Assembly: GCA_022566735.1 (NCBI GenBank)
Contig: JADFIG010000019.1
Location: 1-59,568, forward strand
Origin: Pseudomonadota bacterium
GTDB lineage: Bacteria > Pseudomonadota > Gammaproteobacteria > Burkholderiales > Burkholderiaceae_C
Direction: 5' to 3'
Length of the DNA stretch: 59,568 nucleotides
Part shown: positions 1 through 9,004 of the stretch, piece by piece
Layout of the letters: each line of letters begins with the position of its first letter
Position numbering within the stretch: position 1 is the first letter of the stretch
The notes under the pieces: generated by a model
What the model was told of the DNA's origin: nothing
What the model saw: the letters and a program-made list of their open reading frames with translations, nothing else
The model's database searches: none
Translations under genes and position numbers: made by a program

Positions 1-96
1 GTGATCGCAGACTGGATCGCCTTTTACAACCACCGGCGCCCACATCAGGCGCTGGGCATGAAGACCCCCGCTGAGGCTTATGCTTTAGCAGCCTGA
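1..96 (+). CDS. IS3-family transposase OrfB, C-terminal end (partial)
   Basis: The last 31 codons of an integrase-core (DDE) transposase are visible, with the family's terminal signature FYNHRRPHQALG followed by TPAEAY and a TGA stop at 94-96. This motif closes the rve domain of IS3/IS481-like OrfB proteins; the catalytic DDE residues lie to the left of the window. Whether the upstream part is intact cannot be judged. Confidence 0.85.
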   Translation: MIADWIAFYNHRRPHQALGMKTPAEAYALAA

Positions 97-119
97 CCTG
101 AGCAGAAACCGCTGGGTCA
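1..119 (+). mobile_element. Right end of an IS3-family insertion sequence (cut by window start)
   Basis: The window opens inside an IS3-type transposase. Its probable terminal inverted repeat is the stretch just after the transposase stop, reading inward on the minus strand as TGACCCAGCGGTTTCTGCTC from position 119. IS3 elements normally end 5'-TG...CA-3', which fits an end at 119. The left end and any target duplication lie outside the window, so the boundary is an inference. Confidence 0.5.
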
Positions 120-198
120 ATACAGCGCGCGCTTCCTCCCAGCGCCTGGCCTGGTACTTCAGCAGCAGGCTCTCGACATCGCCGAACGCGTAAGGCAT
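85..198 (-). pseudogene. Truncated partner gene of the antitoxin-like gene
   Basis: An ATG at 198 lies 4 bp after the stop of the antitoxin-like gene, in the same direction, as in a toxin-antitoxin pair. The frame begins MPYAFGDVESLLLKYQARRW and runs about 27 residues before it enters the insertion-sequence end and stops at 85. The missing C-terminus was presumably displaced by the IS. The remaining N-terminus does not resemble a PIN, RelE or HicA toxin, so no function is assigned. Confidence 0.4.
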
Positions 199-201
199 GG
201 G

Positions 202-399
202 TCAGAGCTTGTCGTAAACAGCGTCTTCGTCGTTGTCCCAAACGGCGCCGAAGCTGGCTTCGCTTGCCTGCGCAGCGGCTTGGGTCAGGCGGTGTTCTTC
301 CTCGCGGGCGCGCAGGAAGTCGATGAAGTCTTCGACCTCGGCCATGCGCTGCGGCGGCAATTGCCGGATCTTCTCGATGAGGATGTGTTCAGTGCTCAT
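202..399 (-). CDS. Small DUF2281/VapB-like antitoxin-type protein
   Basis: A 65-residue acidic protein beginning MSTEHILIEKIRQLPPQRMA, followed by EVEDFIDFLRAR. The pattern of a short helix, LPPQ, then a V-x-DFIDFL-R helix is typical of DUF2281/VapB-like antitoxins, which pair with a toxin encoded directly downstream. The ATG at 399 was chosen because GGAGG lies 6 bases before it. An upstream extension to 477 is open but lacks such a site. Its presumptive partner is broken by the IS3 element, so this may be an orphan antitoxin. Confidence 0.6.
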   Translation of the reverse strand: MSTEHILIEKIRQLPPQRMAEVEDFIDFLRAREEEHRLTQAAAQASEASFGAVWDNDEDAVYDKL

Positions 400-532
400 G
401 AGGTGCCTCCTGTGAACATCGACTGCGGCTGATGGCCTTGGATGGACCTTCGCAGTGGCCTCAGCCATGCTTCGCAATCTATGGAGCCTGCGGCTTCAGC
501 GCAGCGCAGACCGTCAAAGATCCGCTTTGCCC

Positions 533-2251
533 TCAATCCGCCACGCCTTCCACCACCACCTGCACCCGCTGGCGTCCCTGGAATTCGTCCAGGCTGACGC
601 GGTAGGCCATCTGCGCCCGCGCGGGCAGGGGCTCGGTGTGGCCGAACCAGATGCCGTCGCGCACATGGCCTTGCACGCGCAGGCTGAGCTTGAGGTGGCG
701 CTCGCCCACCAGGCGCTGGCCCAGCACCTCCACCTCTTCGCTGAACACGGGCGCGTCGAAGCCGGGGCCCCAGACGGCGGCGTCCATCTGGGCCACGGCC
801 TCGGCGGTGAACCACTCGGGCGCCAGCGGGCCGTCGGTGCTGAGCTGGCGTGCCAGCAGGCTGGCGTCCAGGCCTGCCTCGGCCACGCGCTGCAACTCGG
901 CCTGGAAGGTCGCAAAGCCGTCTTCGCGCACCGTGCAGCCGGCCGCCATGGCGTGGCCGCCGAATTTCACGAACAGGCCGGGGTGGCGCTTGCCGATGAG
1001 GTCGAGCGCATCGCGCAGGTGAAAGCCCGGGATGGAGCGGCCCGAGCCTTTGAGCAGGCCGTCCTGGCCGCGTGCGAACACGAAGGTGGGGCGGTGCAGG
1101 CGGTCTTTGATGCGCGAGGCGACGATGCCGACCACGCCTTCGTGGAAGTCGGCGTCGAACAGGGCCAAGGCGGCAGGGGGCTCGCCTTGCGGCATCACGG
1201 CGTCCAGCATCAGCTCGGCCTGCTCGCGCATGCCCGATTCCATGTCGCGCCGTTCGCGGTTGATGGCGTCAAGCTGGCGGGCCAGGGCCTGGGCGCGGGC
1301 TGGGTCGTCGGTCAGCAGGCACTCGATGCCCAGCCCCATCTCGGCCAGGCGGCCGGCGGCGTTGATGCGCGGGCCCAGCGCGAAGCCGAAGTCCTGGCTG
1401 GTGGCCTTGGCCGGGTCGCGGTTGGCGGCAGCGAACAGGGCGGCGATGCCCGGCTGCATGCGCCCGGCGCGGATGCGCTTGAGGCCCAGGCTGACGAGGC
1501 GGCGGTTGTTGTCATCAAGCCGGCCGACGTCGGCGATGGTGCCCAGCGCCACCAGGTCGAGCAGGGCGTCGATGCGGGGTTGGCTGGCGGCCTCGAAGGC
1601 GCCGCGGCGGCGCAGTTCGGCGCGCAGGGCCAGCAGCACGTAGAACATCACGCCGACACCGACCATGGCCTTGCTGGGGCAGGGGCATCCCGGCTGGTTG
1701 GGGTTCACGATGACGTCGGCCTCGGGCAGGCTGACTTGGCCCTGCGCGTCGATCACGGGCAGGTGGTGGTCGGTGATGAGCACTTTCATGCCCAGCGCGC
1801 GCGCGATGTTCACGGCCTCGTGGCTGGCCATGCCGTTGTCCACGGTGACCAGCACGTCCGCGCCGCGGGCGCGGACCATCTCGACGATGGGCGGGGTCAG
1901 GCCGTAGCCGTGCACGGCGCGGTCGGGCACGACGTAGCCGATCTGCTCCGGTGCCGCGCCCAGCATGCGCAGGCCGCGCAGGCCGGTGGCGCAGGCGGTG
2001 GCGCCGTCGCAGTCGTAGTCGGCCACGATGCAGATGCGCTGGCCTTGCTGGAGGGCGTCGGCCAGCAGCACGGCCGCCTCGGTGCAGCCCTTGAGCGCGT
2101 CGGGCGGCAGCAGGCGGGCGGGGGCGTCGTCGAGTTCATCGGCCGAGCGGATGCCGCGGGCGGCGAAGAGGCGGGCCAGCAGGGGCGGCACGCCGGCCTG
2201 CTCCAGGCTCCAGGCGCTGCGGGGCGGGACGTCGCGGGGGATGAGTTTCAT
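533..2251 (-). CDS. recJ: Single-stranded-DNA-specific exonuclease RecJ
   Basis: A 572-residue protein of the DHH phosphoesterase superfamily, the normal length for RecJ. RecJ degrades single-stranded DNA 5' to 3' with Mn/Mg ions in RecF-pathway recombination, mismatch repair and base-excision repair. Visible motifs are the ADYDCDGATA metal site near residue 77, DNG near 138, the signature DHH at residues 161-163 and a later GGHAMAAG substrate motif of the DHHA1 domain near 445, followed by the OB-fold. Upstream on the same strand is a COG4255 gene 51 bp away, so the two may be co-transcribed. Confidence 0.95.
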   Translation of the reverse strand: MKLIPRDVPPRSAWSLEQAGVPPLLARLFAARGIRSADELDDAPARLLPPDALKGCTEAAVLLADALQQGQRICIVADYDCDGATACATGLRGLRMLGAAPEQIGYVVPDRAVHGYGLTPPIVEMVRARGADVLVTVDNGMASHEAVNIARALGMKVLITDHHLPVIDAQGQVSLPEADVIVNPNQPGCPCPSKAMVGVGVMFYVLLALRAELRRRGAFEAASQPRIDALLDLVALGTIADVGRLDDNNRRLVSLGLKRIRAGRMQPGIAALFAAANRDPAKATSQDFGFALGPRINAAGRLAEMGLGIECLLTDDPARAQALARQLDAINRERRDMESGMREQAELMLDAVMPQGEPPAALALFDADFHEGVVGIVASRIKDRLHRPTFVFARGQDGLLKGSGRSIPGFHLRDALDLIGKRHPGLFVKFGGHAMAAGCTVREDGFATFQAELQRVAEAGLDASLLARQLSTDGPLAPEWFTAEAVAQMDAAVWGPGFDAPVFSEEVEVLGQRLVGERHLKLSLRVQGHVRDGIWFGHTEPLPARAQMAYRVSLDEFQGRQRVQVVVEGVAD

Positions 2252-2302
2252 GCGGGGGCGGTGCCGGTTCAGGTCGGTGTGGGGCGCGATGTCAGCGAGG
2301 GA

Positions 2303-3409
2303 TCACAGCGGGGCCAGGATGGCCGATGGCAGCGGGGCTGGGCGGCGCCGGCCGAGGGCTTCGAGCGACCGCCGGAGCGCGCCCATGAATCCACCCATGA
2401 ACCCATGCATGAGGCCTCCGCTGTCGGGCGCGTCCGTGCCCAGCGTCACCGCATGGCGCTCGCCGCACAGGGTCAGGCGCAGGGGCTGGCCGGCGTCCAG
2501 GCGCTGCACGAGTTCGGCCAGCACGGTGGCGTCGAGCTGCTGCCAGGCGTCCACCCACAGGGGCATGTCGTCGGCCAGCAAACCGGCGCGCAGGTCGTCG
2601 CGCAGGGTCAGGCCTGCGGTTCCCAGGGGCGGGTCGGGCAGCCGGCCGACGGGCAGCTTGCCACAGCCGCTCACCCAGAAGGAATTGACCGTGGGCAGGC
2701 CTTCGGCCTCGCGCCGGTCGTTCAGCGGGTGCTGGTAGAGCGCCATCTGCACCTCGGCCTGCAGGCGGCGCAGGGCGCGCGTCACCGCATGGGGGGGGGC
2801 GTGGTCCTGCCGGTCGGCGCTCAGCCAGAGGTCGGGGTTGCGGCCCACCACGCGGTCCAGCGAGGCTGTCGGCAGGCCGTCCAGCGAGGGGTGGCTGGCG
2901 TACCAGCGGGTGGGGGCGCCCCAGCGCAGCTGCCAGCCATCGTCTTCGAACAGCGGGCGCAGGGCTTCGAGCAAGGCTTGTGAGCTGGCGGCGTCCAGGC
3001 CCAGGGCCTGCGGGTCGAGCAGGGTGAGGTGCTCGCGCCCCATCAGCCAGTGGCCGGGGGTGAGCAGGGCCCAGGCCGTGCCTGTGTCGGCATCAGGATC
3101 GGCATCCAGTTGCAGGCCATCTTGTGCCGCCCACCAGTGCGCCCAGGGCAGGCGGCCGTCGGTGTCGGGGCCCACGCGCCATCCCAACTCGGCGGCCAGC
3201 ACGCGCTCGTGCGGCATCGACAGGGCGTATTCGTCGCCTTCGCTGCGGGCGAGCACGCGCAGGCGCGACACCAGCGCGCGCAGGTTCGGCAGGCGGCCCT
3301 CGGCGTCCAGGTGGGGCAGGGCGTGCTGGCAGGGCTCGGAGAGGCTGCTGGCAAAGGGGATGACCCAGTGCGGGGCAGGCCCGTGGGGTGTGGCATCTGT
3401 CAAGGGCAT
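2303..3409 (-). CDS. COG4255-family protein (often annotated as phosphoglycerate mutase-like)
   Basis: A 368-residue cytoplasmic protein with no signal peptide or membrane segment. A central stretch, LNDRREAEGLPTVNSFWVSG, is characteristic of a conserved proteobacterial family (COG4255) that sits beside recJ or lolC in many Burkholderiales. Databases sometimes label it a cofactor-independent phosphoglycerate mutase, but no alkaline-phosphatase-type metal motif is recognisable, so that label should not be trusted. It diverges from lolC over a 51-bp gap that must hold both promoters. Function unknown. Confidence 0.65.
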   Translation of the reverse strand: MPLTDATPHGPAPHWVIPFASSLSEPCQHALPHLDAEGRLPNLRALVSRLRVLARSEGDEYALSMPHERVLAAELGWRVGPDTDGRLPWAHWWAAQDGLQLDADPDADTGTAWALLTPGHWLMGREHLTLLDPQALGLDAASSQALLEALRPLFEDDGWQLRWGAPTRWYASHPSLDGLPTASLDRVVGRNPDLWLSADRQDHAPPHAVTRALRRLQAEVQMALYQHPLNDRREAEGLPTVNSFWVSGCGKLPVGRLPDPPLGTAGLTLRDDLRAGLLADDMPLWVDAWQQLDATVLAELVQRLDAGQPLRLTLCGERHAVTLGTDAPDSGGLMHGFMGGFMGALRRSLEALGRRRPAPLPSAILAPL

Positions 3410-3460
3410 GGCGGGGGTGTGCGTGAGCCCCGATTATCGAATGGGTACACTCTCCACACC

Positions 3461-4711
3461 ATGAACTTGCCTTACGAATGGCGCGTGGGCTGGCGTTACA
3501 CCCGCGCCACCCGCTCGGCCCGCCGCAACGGATTCATCTCTTTCATCTCCGGGGTGTCGGTGCTGGGCATCGCCCTGGGCGTGGCGGCGCTGATCATCGT
3601 GCTGTCGGTGATGAACGGCTTCCAGAAGGAAGTGCGTGACCGCATGCTGTCGGTCATCGCCCACGTGGAGCTGCTGGACACCTCCGGCATCGGCCTGCAG
3701 GATTGGCAGGGCCTGGCCGCCGAGGCGAAAAAACACCCTGCCGTCGTCGGGGCGGCGCCCTTCGTGCCGGCCCAGGCCCTCATCGCGCGGGGCGAGGACA
3801 TGCGCGGCACGCTGGTGCGCGGCATCCTGCCCGCTGCCGAAGCCACGGTCACCCCGCTGGCCGCCAGCATGAAAGACACCTTCGCGCGCCTGACGCCGGG
3901 CAGCTGGGGCGTGGTCATCGGCCAGGAGATGGCGCGCTCCCTGGGCGTCATGGCGGGCGATGCGCTCACCCTGGTGGCGCCCAGTGGCCAGGTCACCCCC
4001 GCGGGCGTGGTGCCGCGGGTCAAGCAGGTCACGGTGGTGGGCATCTTCCATGCCGGCCACTACGAGTACGACAATGGCCTGGTGATGATGCACATCGACG
4101 ATGCGGCCCGCCTGTTCCGCACCGGTGGGCCCAGTGGCGTGCAGCTCCAGCTGCGCGACCCGCAGGAGGCCCGCGCTGTCGCCGAGGAGCTCGGCGATCG
4201 GCTTCACGGCGTGGCCGTGCGCGACTGGACGCGCACCAACCGCAACTGGTTCGATGCCGTGCAGGTGGAAAAGCGCATGATGTTCATCATCCTGACGCTC
4301 ATCGTGGCCGTGGCCGCCTTCAACCTCGTCTCCACCCTGGTGATGACCGTGACCGACAAGCAGGCCGACATCGCCATCCTGCGCACCCTGGGCGCCAGCC
4401 CGCGCTCCATCATGGGCATTTTCATGGTGCAGGGCGCGCTCTCGGGCGTGCTGGGCACCCTGGGCGGCCTGGGGCTGGGCCTGCTGGTGGCCTGCAACAT
4501 CGACGTGATCGTGCCCTTCATCGAGCACCTGCTGGGCGTGCACTTCCTGCCCGGCAGCATCTACCTCATCAGCAAGATGCCCTCGGACCCGCAGTCCGGC
4601 GACGTCGTGCCCATTGCCGTGATTTCGCTGCTGCTCTCCTTGCTGGCCACGCTCTACCCGAGTTGGCGTGCCAGCCGTGTGCAACCTGCCGAGGCCCTGC
4701 GATATGAGTGA
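3461..4711 (+). CDS. lolC: Lipoprotein-releasing ABC transporter permease (LolC/LolE family)
   Basis: A 416-residue inner-membrane permease. The N-terminus carries the LolC/E signature with a first membrane helix at about residues 22-45 (FISGVSVLGIALGVAAL). A MacB-like periplasmic domain follows to about residue 265, then three C-terminal FtsX-type helices from about 271. With LolD it extracts outer-membrane lipoproteins from the inner membrane and passes them to LolA. Only one permease gene is present here, as in many betaproteobacteria where one protein replaces LolC plus LolE. A TACACT -10-like hexamer lies at 3445-3450. The 3' end overlaps the next gene by 8 bp. Confidence 0.92.
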   Translation: MNLPYEWRVGWRYTRATRSARRNGFISFISGVSVLGIALGVAALIIVLSVMNGFQKEVRDRMLSVIAHVELLDTSGIGLQDWQGLAAEAKKHPAVVGAAPFVPAQALIARGEDMRGTLVRGILPAAEATVTPLAASMKDTFARLTPGSWGVVIGQEMARSLGVMAGDALTLVAPSGQVTPAGVVPRVKQVTVVGIFHAGHYEYDNGLVMMHIDDAARLFRTGGPSGVQLQLRDPQEARAVAEELGDRLHGVAVRDWTRTNRNWFDAVQVEKRMMFIILTLIVAVAAFNLVSTLVMTVTDKQADIAILRTLGASPRSIMGIFMVQGALSGVLGTLGGLGLGLLVACNIDVIVPFIEHLLGVHFLPGSIYLISKMPSDPQSGDVVPIAVISLLLSLLATLYPSWRASRVQPAEALRYE

Positions 4712-5498
4712 TGCCCACCGCCACGTCCGCCTGCCGACCGAGCGACCGCTGCGCGTGCGCAAGGTGCACTCCCTGCGCACCTTCCTGTGGCTGGCGCGTG
4801 GCTGGAGCGACTTCATGGACGCGCCCCTGGTCGGCCTGCTGCATGGCACCCTGATGGGCGCGTTTGGCGGCCTTCTCATGTTCCTGGCCTGGGACCGTTT
4901 CTGGGTGCTGGCCGGCGCGCTGTCGGCCTTCCTGATGGTCGCGCCCATCCTGTCGACCGGCCTGTATGCCGTCAGCCGGGCGCTGCTGCGCGGTGAACCC
5001 GCGGGCTTCGGCACGGTCTGGCAGGTGTGGGCTTCGCTGGACGGGCGGCTGGTCAGGTTCGGCCTCTTGCTGACGGCGCTGGGCACCGGCTGGGTCGTGA
5101 CCTCGGCGGCGCTCATCACCCTGGGCGTCAAGCCGCCGGTGACCACGCCCCACGACTTCCTGATGCGCGTGGTGCTGGCACCCGATCCGGGTCTGTTCGA
5201 GATCTGGCTGATCGTCGGTGGCCTGATGGCCGCACCCGTGTTCGCCTCCAGCGTGGTGGCGATTCCCTTGCTGCTGGACCGCCGCGTGTCGGTCCAGAAG
5301 GCCGTGCTGACGAGCTGGAAAGCCGTCCTGGTCAACCCGATTTGCCTCAGCCTGTGGGCCGCGATCGTGATGTCGCTGAGCCTGCTGGGCCTGGGCACCC
5401 TGATGTTTGGTTTGATCCTCGTGATGCCGATCCTGGGCCATGCCACCTGGCATGCCTACCGCGATCTGGTGGTGCGGGAGACGGGTTCAAGTGGTTGA
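4704..5498 (+). CDS. DUF2189 integral membrane protein
   Basis: A 264-residue protein with about six hydrophobic segments and a short basic N-terminal cytoplasmic part. The pattern of an N-terminal GWSDFMDAP followed by paired helices resembles the DUF2189 (COG5473) family of predicted membrane proteins. The ATG at 4704 overlaps the lolC stop by 8 bp, so translation is likely coupled. Function is unknown. Its position between the Lol permease and ATPase genes makes an envelope role possible, but nothing in the sequence proves it. Confidence 0.75.
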   Translation: MSDAHRHVRLPTERPLRVRKVHSLRTFLWLARGWSDFMDAPLVGLLHGTLMGAFGGLLMFLAWDRFWVLAGALSAFLMVAPILSTGLYAVSRALLRGEPAGFGTVWQVWASLDGRLVRFGLLLTALGTGWVVTSAALITLGVKPPVTTPHDFLMRVVLAPDPGLFEIWLIVGGLMAAPVFASSVVAIPLLLDRRVSVQKAVLTSWKAVLVNPICLSLWAAIVMSLSLLGLGTLMFGLILVMPILGHATWHAYRDLVVRETGSSG

Positions 5499-5499
5499 C

Positions 5500-5709
5500 A
5501 TGGGTGGTTTCACAGAAGAGCAGATCGCGCAGTGGGGGCTGACCGTCGGTGTCGGCGGCTTCATCCTCTACATGATGTTCATCATCGTGCAGCTGGCGCG
5601 CGAGTCCAAGGCCGGCAAGTTCGGCACCTTCGTGCTGTTCCTGGTGCTGGGGTTCGGTGTGCTGGGCTTCGTGGCCAAGAACATCATCGCCTGGCTGCTG
5701 AACATCTGA
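5500..5709 (+). CDS. DUF2788 small membrane protein
   Basis: A 69-residue protein with two hydrophobic helices (about residues 13-33 and 43-65) separated by the charged stretch ARESKAGKF. This arrangement and length match the DUF2788 family. The stop of the DUF2189 gene ends 1 base before this ATG, and lolD begins 7 bases after its stop, so it is inside the lol operon. An in-frame GTG at 5491 is an alternative start. Function unknown. Confidence 0.75.
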   Translation: MGGFTEEQIAQWGLTVGVGGFILYMMFIIVQLARESKAGKFGTFVLFLVLGFGVLGFVAKNIIAWLLNI

Positions 5710-5716
5710 GGTGGGC

Positions 5717-6418
<702 letters not shown>

Positions 6419-6436
6419 GCGGGCGGGGCGGTGGCC

Positions 6437-7303
6437 ATGGCCGCATCCCTCTCCGGGTGGACCGACACCCACTGCCACCTCGACGCGCCGGAGTTCGACG
6501 CCGACCGCGAGGCCGTGGCGCAGCGTGCCCGTGACGCGGGCGTGGGCCTCATCGTCATCCCCGCGGTCACGCCTGGGACCTTCGGCCCGGCACGCGATGC
6601 GGCCTGGCGCTTTGGCGGCGCCTATGCGCTGGGCATCCACCCGCTGTACGTCCGCCAGGTGCCCGACGAGGCCGTGGCGATGCTCGATGAGGCCTTGCGG
6701 CGCTGGCGCGAGGACCCGCGCCTGGTGGCGGTGGGCGAGATCGGCCTGGACCACTTCGTGCCCGAGTTGCAGGACGAGGCCAGCCGCGCCCTGCAGGAGC
6801 GCATCTACGCCGAGCAGCTGGCCGTGGCGGTGCGCCATGGCTTGCCCGTCATCCTGCATGTGCGGCGCAGCGCCGATGGCCTGCTCAAGCACCTGCGCCG
6901 CCTGCGCGACACGGGCAGCCCGGTGGCCGGTGGCATCGCCCACGCCTTCAACGGCAGCCCGCAGCAAGCCCAGGCCTTCATCGAGCTGGGCTTCAAGCTG
7001 GGCTTTGGCGGCGCCATGACCTTCGAGCGTGCCTTGCAGATCCGCCGCCTGGCCGCCGAGCTGCCGCCCGAGGCCCTGGTGCTGGAAACCGATGCGCCCG
7101 ACATCCCTCCGCACTGGCGCTACCTCACGGCCGAGGCCCGCGCCCGCGGCGAGCGCAGCCGCAACGAGCCGGCCGAGCTGCCGCGCATCGCCCAGACCCT
7201 GGCCGGGTTGCGCGGCCTGTCGCTGGAGGCCGTGCGCGCGCTCACCACCGCCAATGCGCTGGCGGCCCTGCCCAGGCTGGCGGGCTTGGGCGCCTCGGCC
7301 TGA
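6437..7303 (+). CDS. TatD-family metal-dependent hydrolase/DNase
   Basis: A 288-residue TIM-barrel hydrolase. The family's first metal ligands DTHCHLD are at residues 10-16, GEIGLD lies near 100, ILHVRRS near 143, HAFNGS near 178 and the closing ETDAPDIPP near 220. Members act as metal-dependent 3'-5' DNases/RNases in DNA repair or RNA quality control. It is the last gene of the lol transcription unit and converges on dgkA with 14 bp between stops. A GTG 6 bases upstream (6431) is an alternative start. Confidence 0.9.
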   Translation: MAASLSGWTDTHCHLDAPEFDADREAVAQRARDAGVGLIVIPAVTPGTFGPARDAAWRFGGAYALGIHPLYVRQVPDEAVAMLDEALRRWREDPRLVAVGEIGLDHFVPELQDEASRALQERIYAEQLAVAVRHGLPVILHVRRSADGLLKHLRRLRDTGSPVAGGIAHAFNGSPQQAQAFIELGFKLGFGGAMTFERALQIRRLAAELPPEALVLETDAPDIPPHWRYLTAEARARGERSRNEPAELPRIAQTLAGLRGLSLEAVRALTTANALAALPRLAGLGASA

Positions 7304-7317
7304 TCTGCCCGGGCTGT

Positions 7318-7701
7318 TCAGCCGGGCCGGCCCAGTCCATGCAACCAGGGCAGCACGTGCCCGATCAGGAAGGCCGCGCCCACCGCCAGCGCGGCCAGCG
7401 TGCTCACCAGCACGGCGCCCGCCGCCACGTCCTTGCACAGGCCGATGGCCGGGTGCTGTCCGGGGTGGAGGTGGTCGGCCAGGGCCTCGATGGCCGTGTT
7501 CAGCAACTCGGTGCTGACCACGGCGCCCACGGTCAGCGCCATCACCGCCCACCACAGCGCCGGAGCGTGGCTGAGCGCCAGCAGCGCCAGCACGGCCACA
7601 CAGGCCGCGGCGTGCGTGCGCAGGCTGGCTTCCAGGCGCCAGGCGGCGCGCAGGCCGGCCAGGGCGTAGCCCAGGCGGGTGGCAAAGGCTTGTCCCTTCA
7701 T
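7318..7701 (-). CDS. dgkA: Diacylglycerol kinase
   Basis: A 127-residue membrane protein with three transmembrane helices. It contains the DgkA signature ELLNTAIEALAD near residue 66, which carries the catalytic glutamate and the nucleotide-binding residues. The enzyme phosphorylates diacylglycerol to phosphatidic acid for lipid recycling. The start ATG at 7701 has AGGAGA upstream and overlaps the stop of the PAP2 gene by 4 bp (ATGA), so the genes are translationally coupled. A kinase and a phosphatidic-acid-type phosphatase side by side suggest opposing steps in envelope-lipid turnover. Confidence 0.92.
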   Translation of the reverse strand: MKGQAFATRLGYALAGLRAAWRLEASLRTHAAACVAVLALLALSHAPALWWAVMALTVGAVVSTELLNTAIEALADHLHPGQHPAIGLCKDVAAGAVLVSTLAALAVGAAFLIGHVLPWLHGLGRPG

Positions 7702-8420
7702 CGGGTCTCCTGTCGGCTGTCTTGTCCGCTGCTGTGTCCACTGTCTTCGCGCCCCAGGCCCAGCCAGTGCGCCGCCTGCCAGCACAGCAGCGCCCAGGCG
7801 GCCCCACCGGCCCAGCCCGCGGCCACGTCCGAGGCCCAGTGCACTCCCAGGTAGACGCGTGAGACGCCCACCGCCCCGCTGAGCACCGCCGCCACGCCCA
7901 TCACGTACAGGCGCAGCCGGGTGCGGGGCGTGAGGCGGGCCAGCAGCGCGGCCAGGGTCAGGAACACGACGGCCGACATCATCGCGTGGCTGCTGGGAAA
8001 GCTGTGGCCGGCGGCCACGGTGGCATGGAAGACGGCGTCCGGGCGGTCGCGCGAGAACACCGCCTTGAGCGCCAGCGCCAGGCCTTGCCCGCCGACGGCC
8101 GAACCCAGCGCCAACCAGGCCAGGCCCCGCTGGCGCGCCAGCATCAGCCCGCCCCAGGCGGCCAGCACCGCGAAGGCCAGCACGGCCGGGCTGCCCAGGG
8201 CCGTGAGGTCGCGCATGCCTTCCTGGAACCACAGCGGCCCCCAGGGCAGGTCGGGCTGGCCGGCCACCCGGCACCAGGCCAGGATGCGGCTGTCCCAGGC
8301 ATGGGCCTCGCCTTCCAGCACCTCGTCGGCGATTTTCAGAAAGCCCGACACCGCCAGGCCCAGCGCCAGGATGGGCGCCAGCCAGCGGGTTTCCTGGGCG
8401 CGCCAGAGGGCCTGCCTCAT
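7698..8420 (-). CDS. PAP2-superfamily membrane phosphatase
   Basis: A 240-residue integral membrane protein with the three-part acid-phosphatase signature of the PAP2 family: KAVFSRDRP (about residue 121), PSSHAMMS (about 147) and SRVYLGVHWASD (about 190). Such enzymes dephosphorylate phosphatidic acid, undecaprenyl pyrophosphate or related lipids in the periplasmic leaflet. The ATG at 8420 overlaps the stop of the upstream glycosylase gene by 4 bp. The substrate cannot be told from sequence. Confidence 0.88.
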   Translation of the reverse strand: MRQALWRAQETRWLAPILALGLAVSGFLKIADEVLEGEAHAWDSRILAWCRVAGQPDLPWGPLWFQEGMRDLTALGSPAVLAFAVLAAWGGLMLARQRGLAWLALGSAVGGQGLALALKAVFSRDRPDAVFHATVAAGHSFPSSHAMMSAVVFLTLAALLARLTPRTRLRLYVMGVAAVLSGAVGVSRVYLGVHWASDVAAGWAGGAAWALLCWQAAHWLGLGREDSGHSSGQDSRQETR

Positions 8421-8941
8421 GCCGCGCCGGCCCGTTCGAACACCTCTCGCCAGGCCGCCAGCTTGCGCTCGAAGGACCACGAGGCATTGGCCGGGCTGGT
8501 CGAAGGCAGCTTGAACACCGGCAGGCCCAGTGCGCGCGTGATGCGCATGTGCCGCGCCGACTCCCCGCCGTTGTGGGCGATGGCCCGCAGCGTGGGCACC
8601 TGGCGGACCAGGCCGGGCAGGTCGTTGAGTTCGGCGTCGTGGATGGCGCTGTCCAGGCTGCCCTGGCGCTGGCAGCCGGCATAGACATCCCAGATGGCCA
8701 GGCCATGGGCTTGTGCCACCGGCAGACGCTCGGCATAAGGCCGCCGTGGCAGGGCAGCGTCACCCTCCAGCCCCCACAGCGCCGACAGGATGGGCCAGAA
8801 CTGGTTGCGCGGGTGCGCGTAGTAGGCCTGCGCCTGCAGCGAAGCCTCGCTGGGGAAGCTGCCCAGCACCAGCAAGCGGGCGCCGGGCGCCACCACCGGC
8901 GACAGCCCGGACAGGCGCGCGGAATTCGTCCCTGTGCTCAT
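8417..8941 (-). CDS. DNA-deoxyinosine (hypoxanthine) glycosylase
   Basis: A 174-residue member of the uracil-DNA-glycosylase superfamily. The N-terminal motif LVLGSFPSEASL with YYAHPRNQFWP and the C-terminal KLPSTSPANAS loop match the family that excises deaminated adenine (hypoxanthine) from DNA, distinct from Mug and Ung. It is the first gene of a three-gene operon with dgkA and the PAP2 phosphatase, each junction being a 4-bp overlap. The link between DNA repair and lipid enzymes is probably only shared transcription. Confidence 0.82.
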   Translation of the reverse strand: MSTGTNSARLSGLSPVVAPGARLLVLGSFPSEASLQAQAYYAHPRNQFWPILSALWGLEGDAALPRRPYAERLPVAQAHGLAIWDVYAGCQRQGSLDSAIHDAELNDLPGLVRQVPTLRAIAHNGGESARHMRITRALGLPVFKLPSTSPANASWSFERKLAAWREVFERAGAA

Positions 8942-9004
8942 GCGCCCACTGTGCCACAGGGCGCGCCATGGGCCGCGCCACCGCTTGTGCCAAACTCGCC
9001 GGCG

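Noticed and set aside
455..2983. 842-codon plus-strand frame opposite recJ
   Set aside because: Shadow of GC-rich recJ and its neighbour; composition is Gln/His/Ala/Gly-rich without any recognisable fold.
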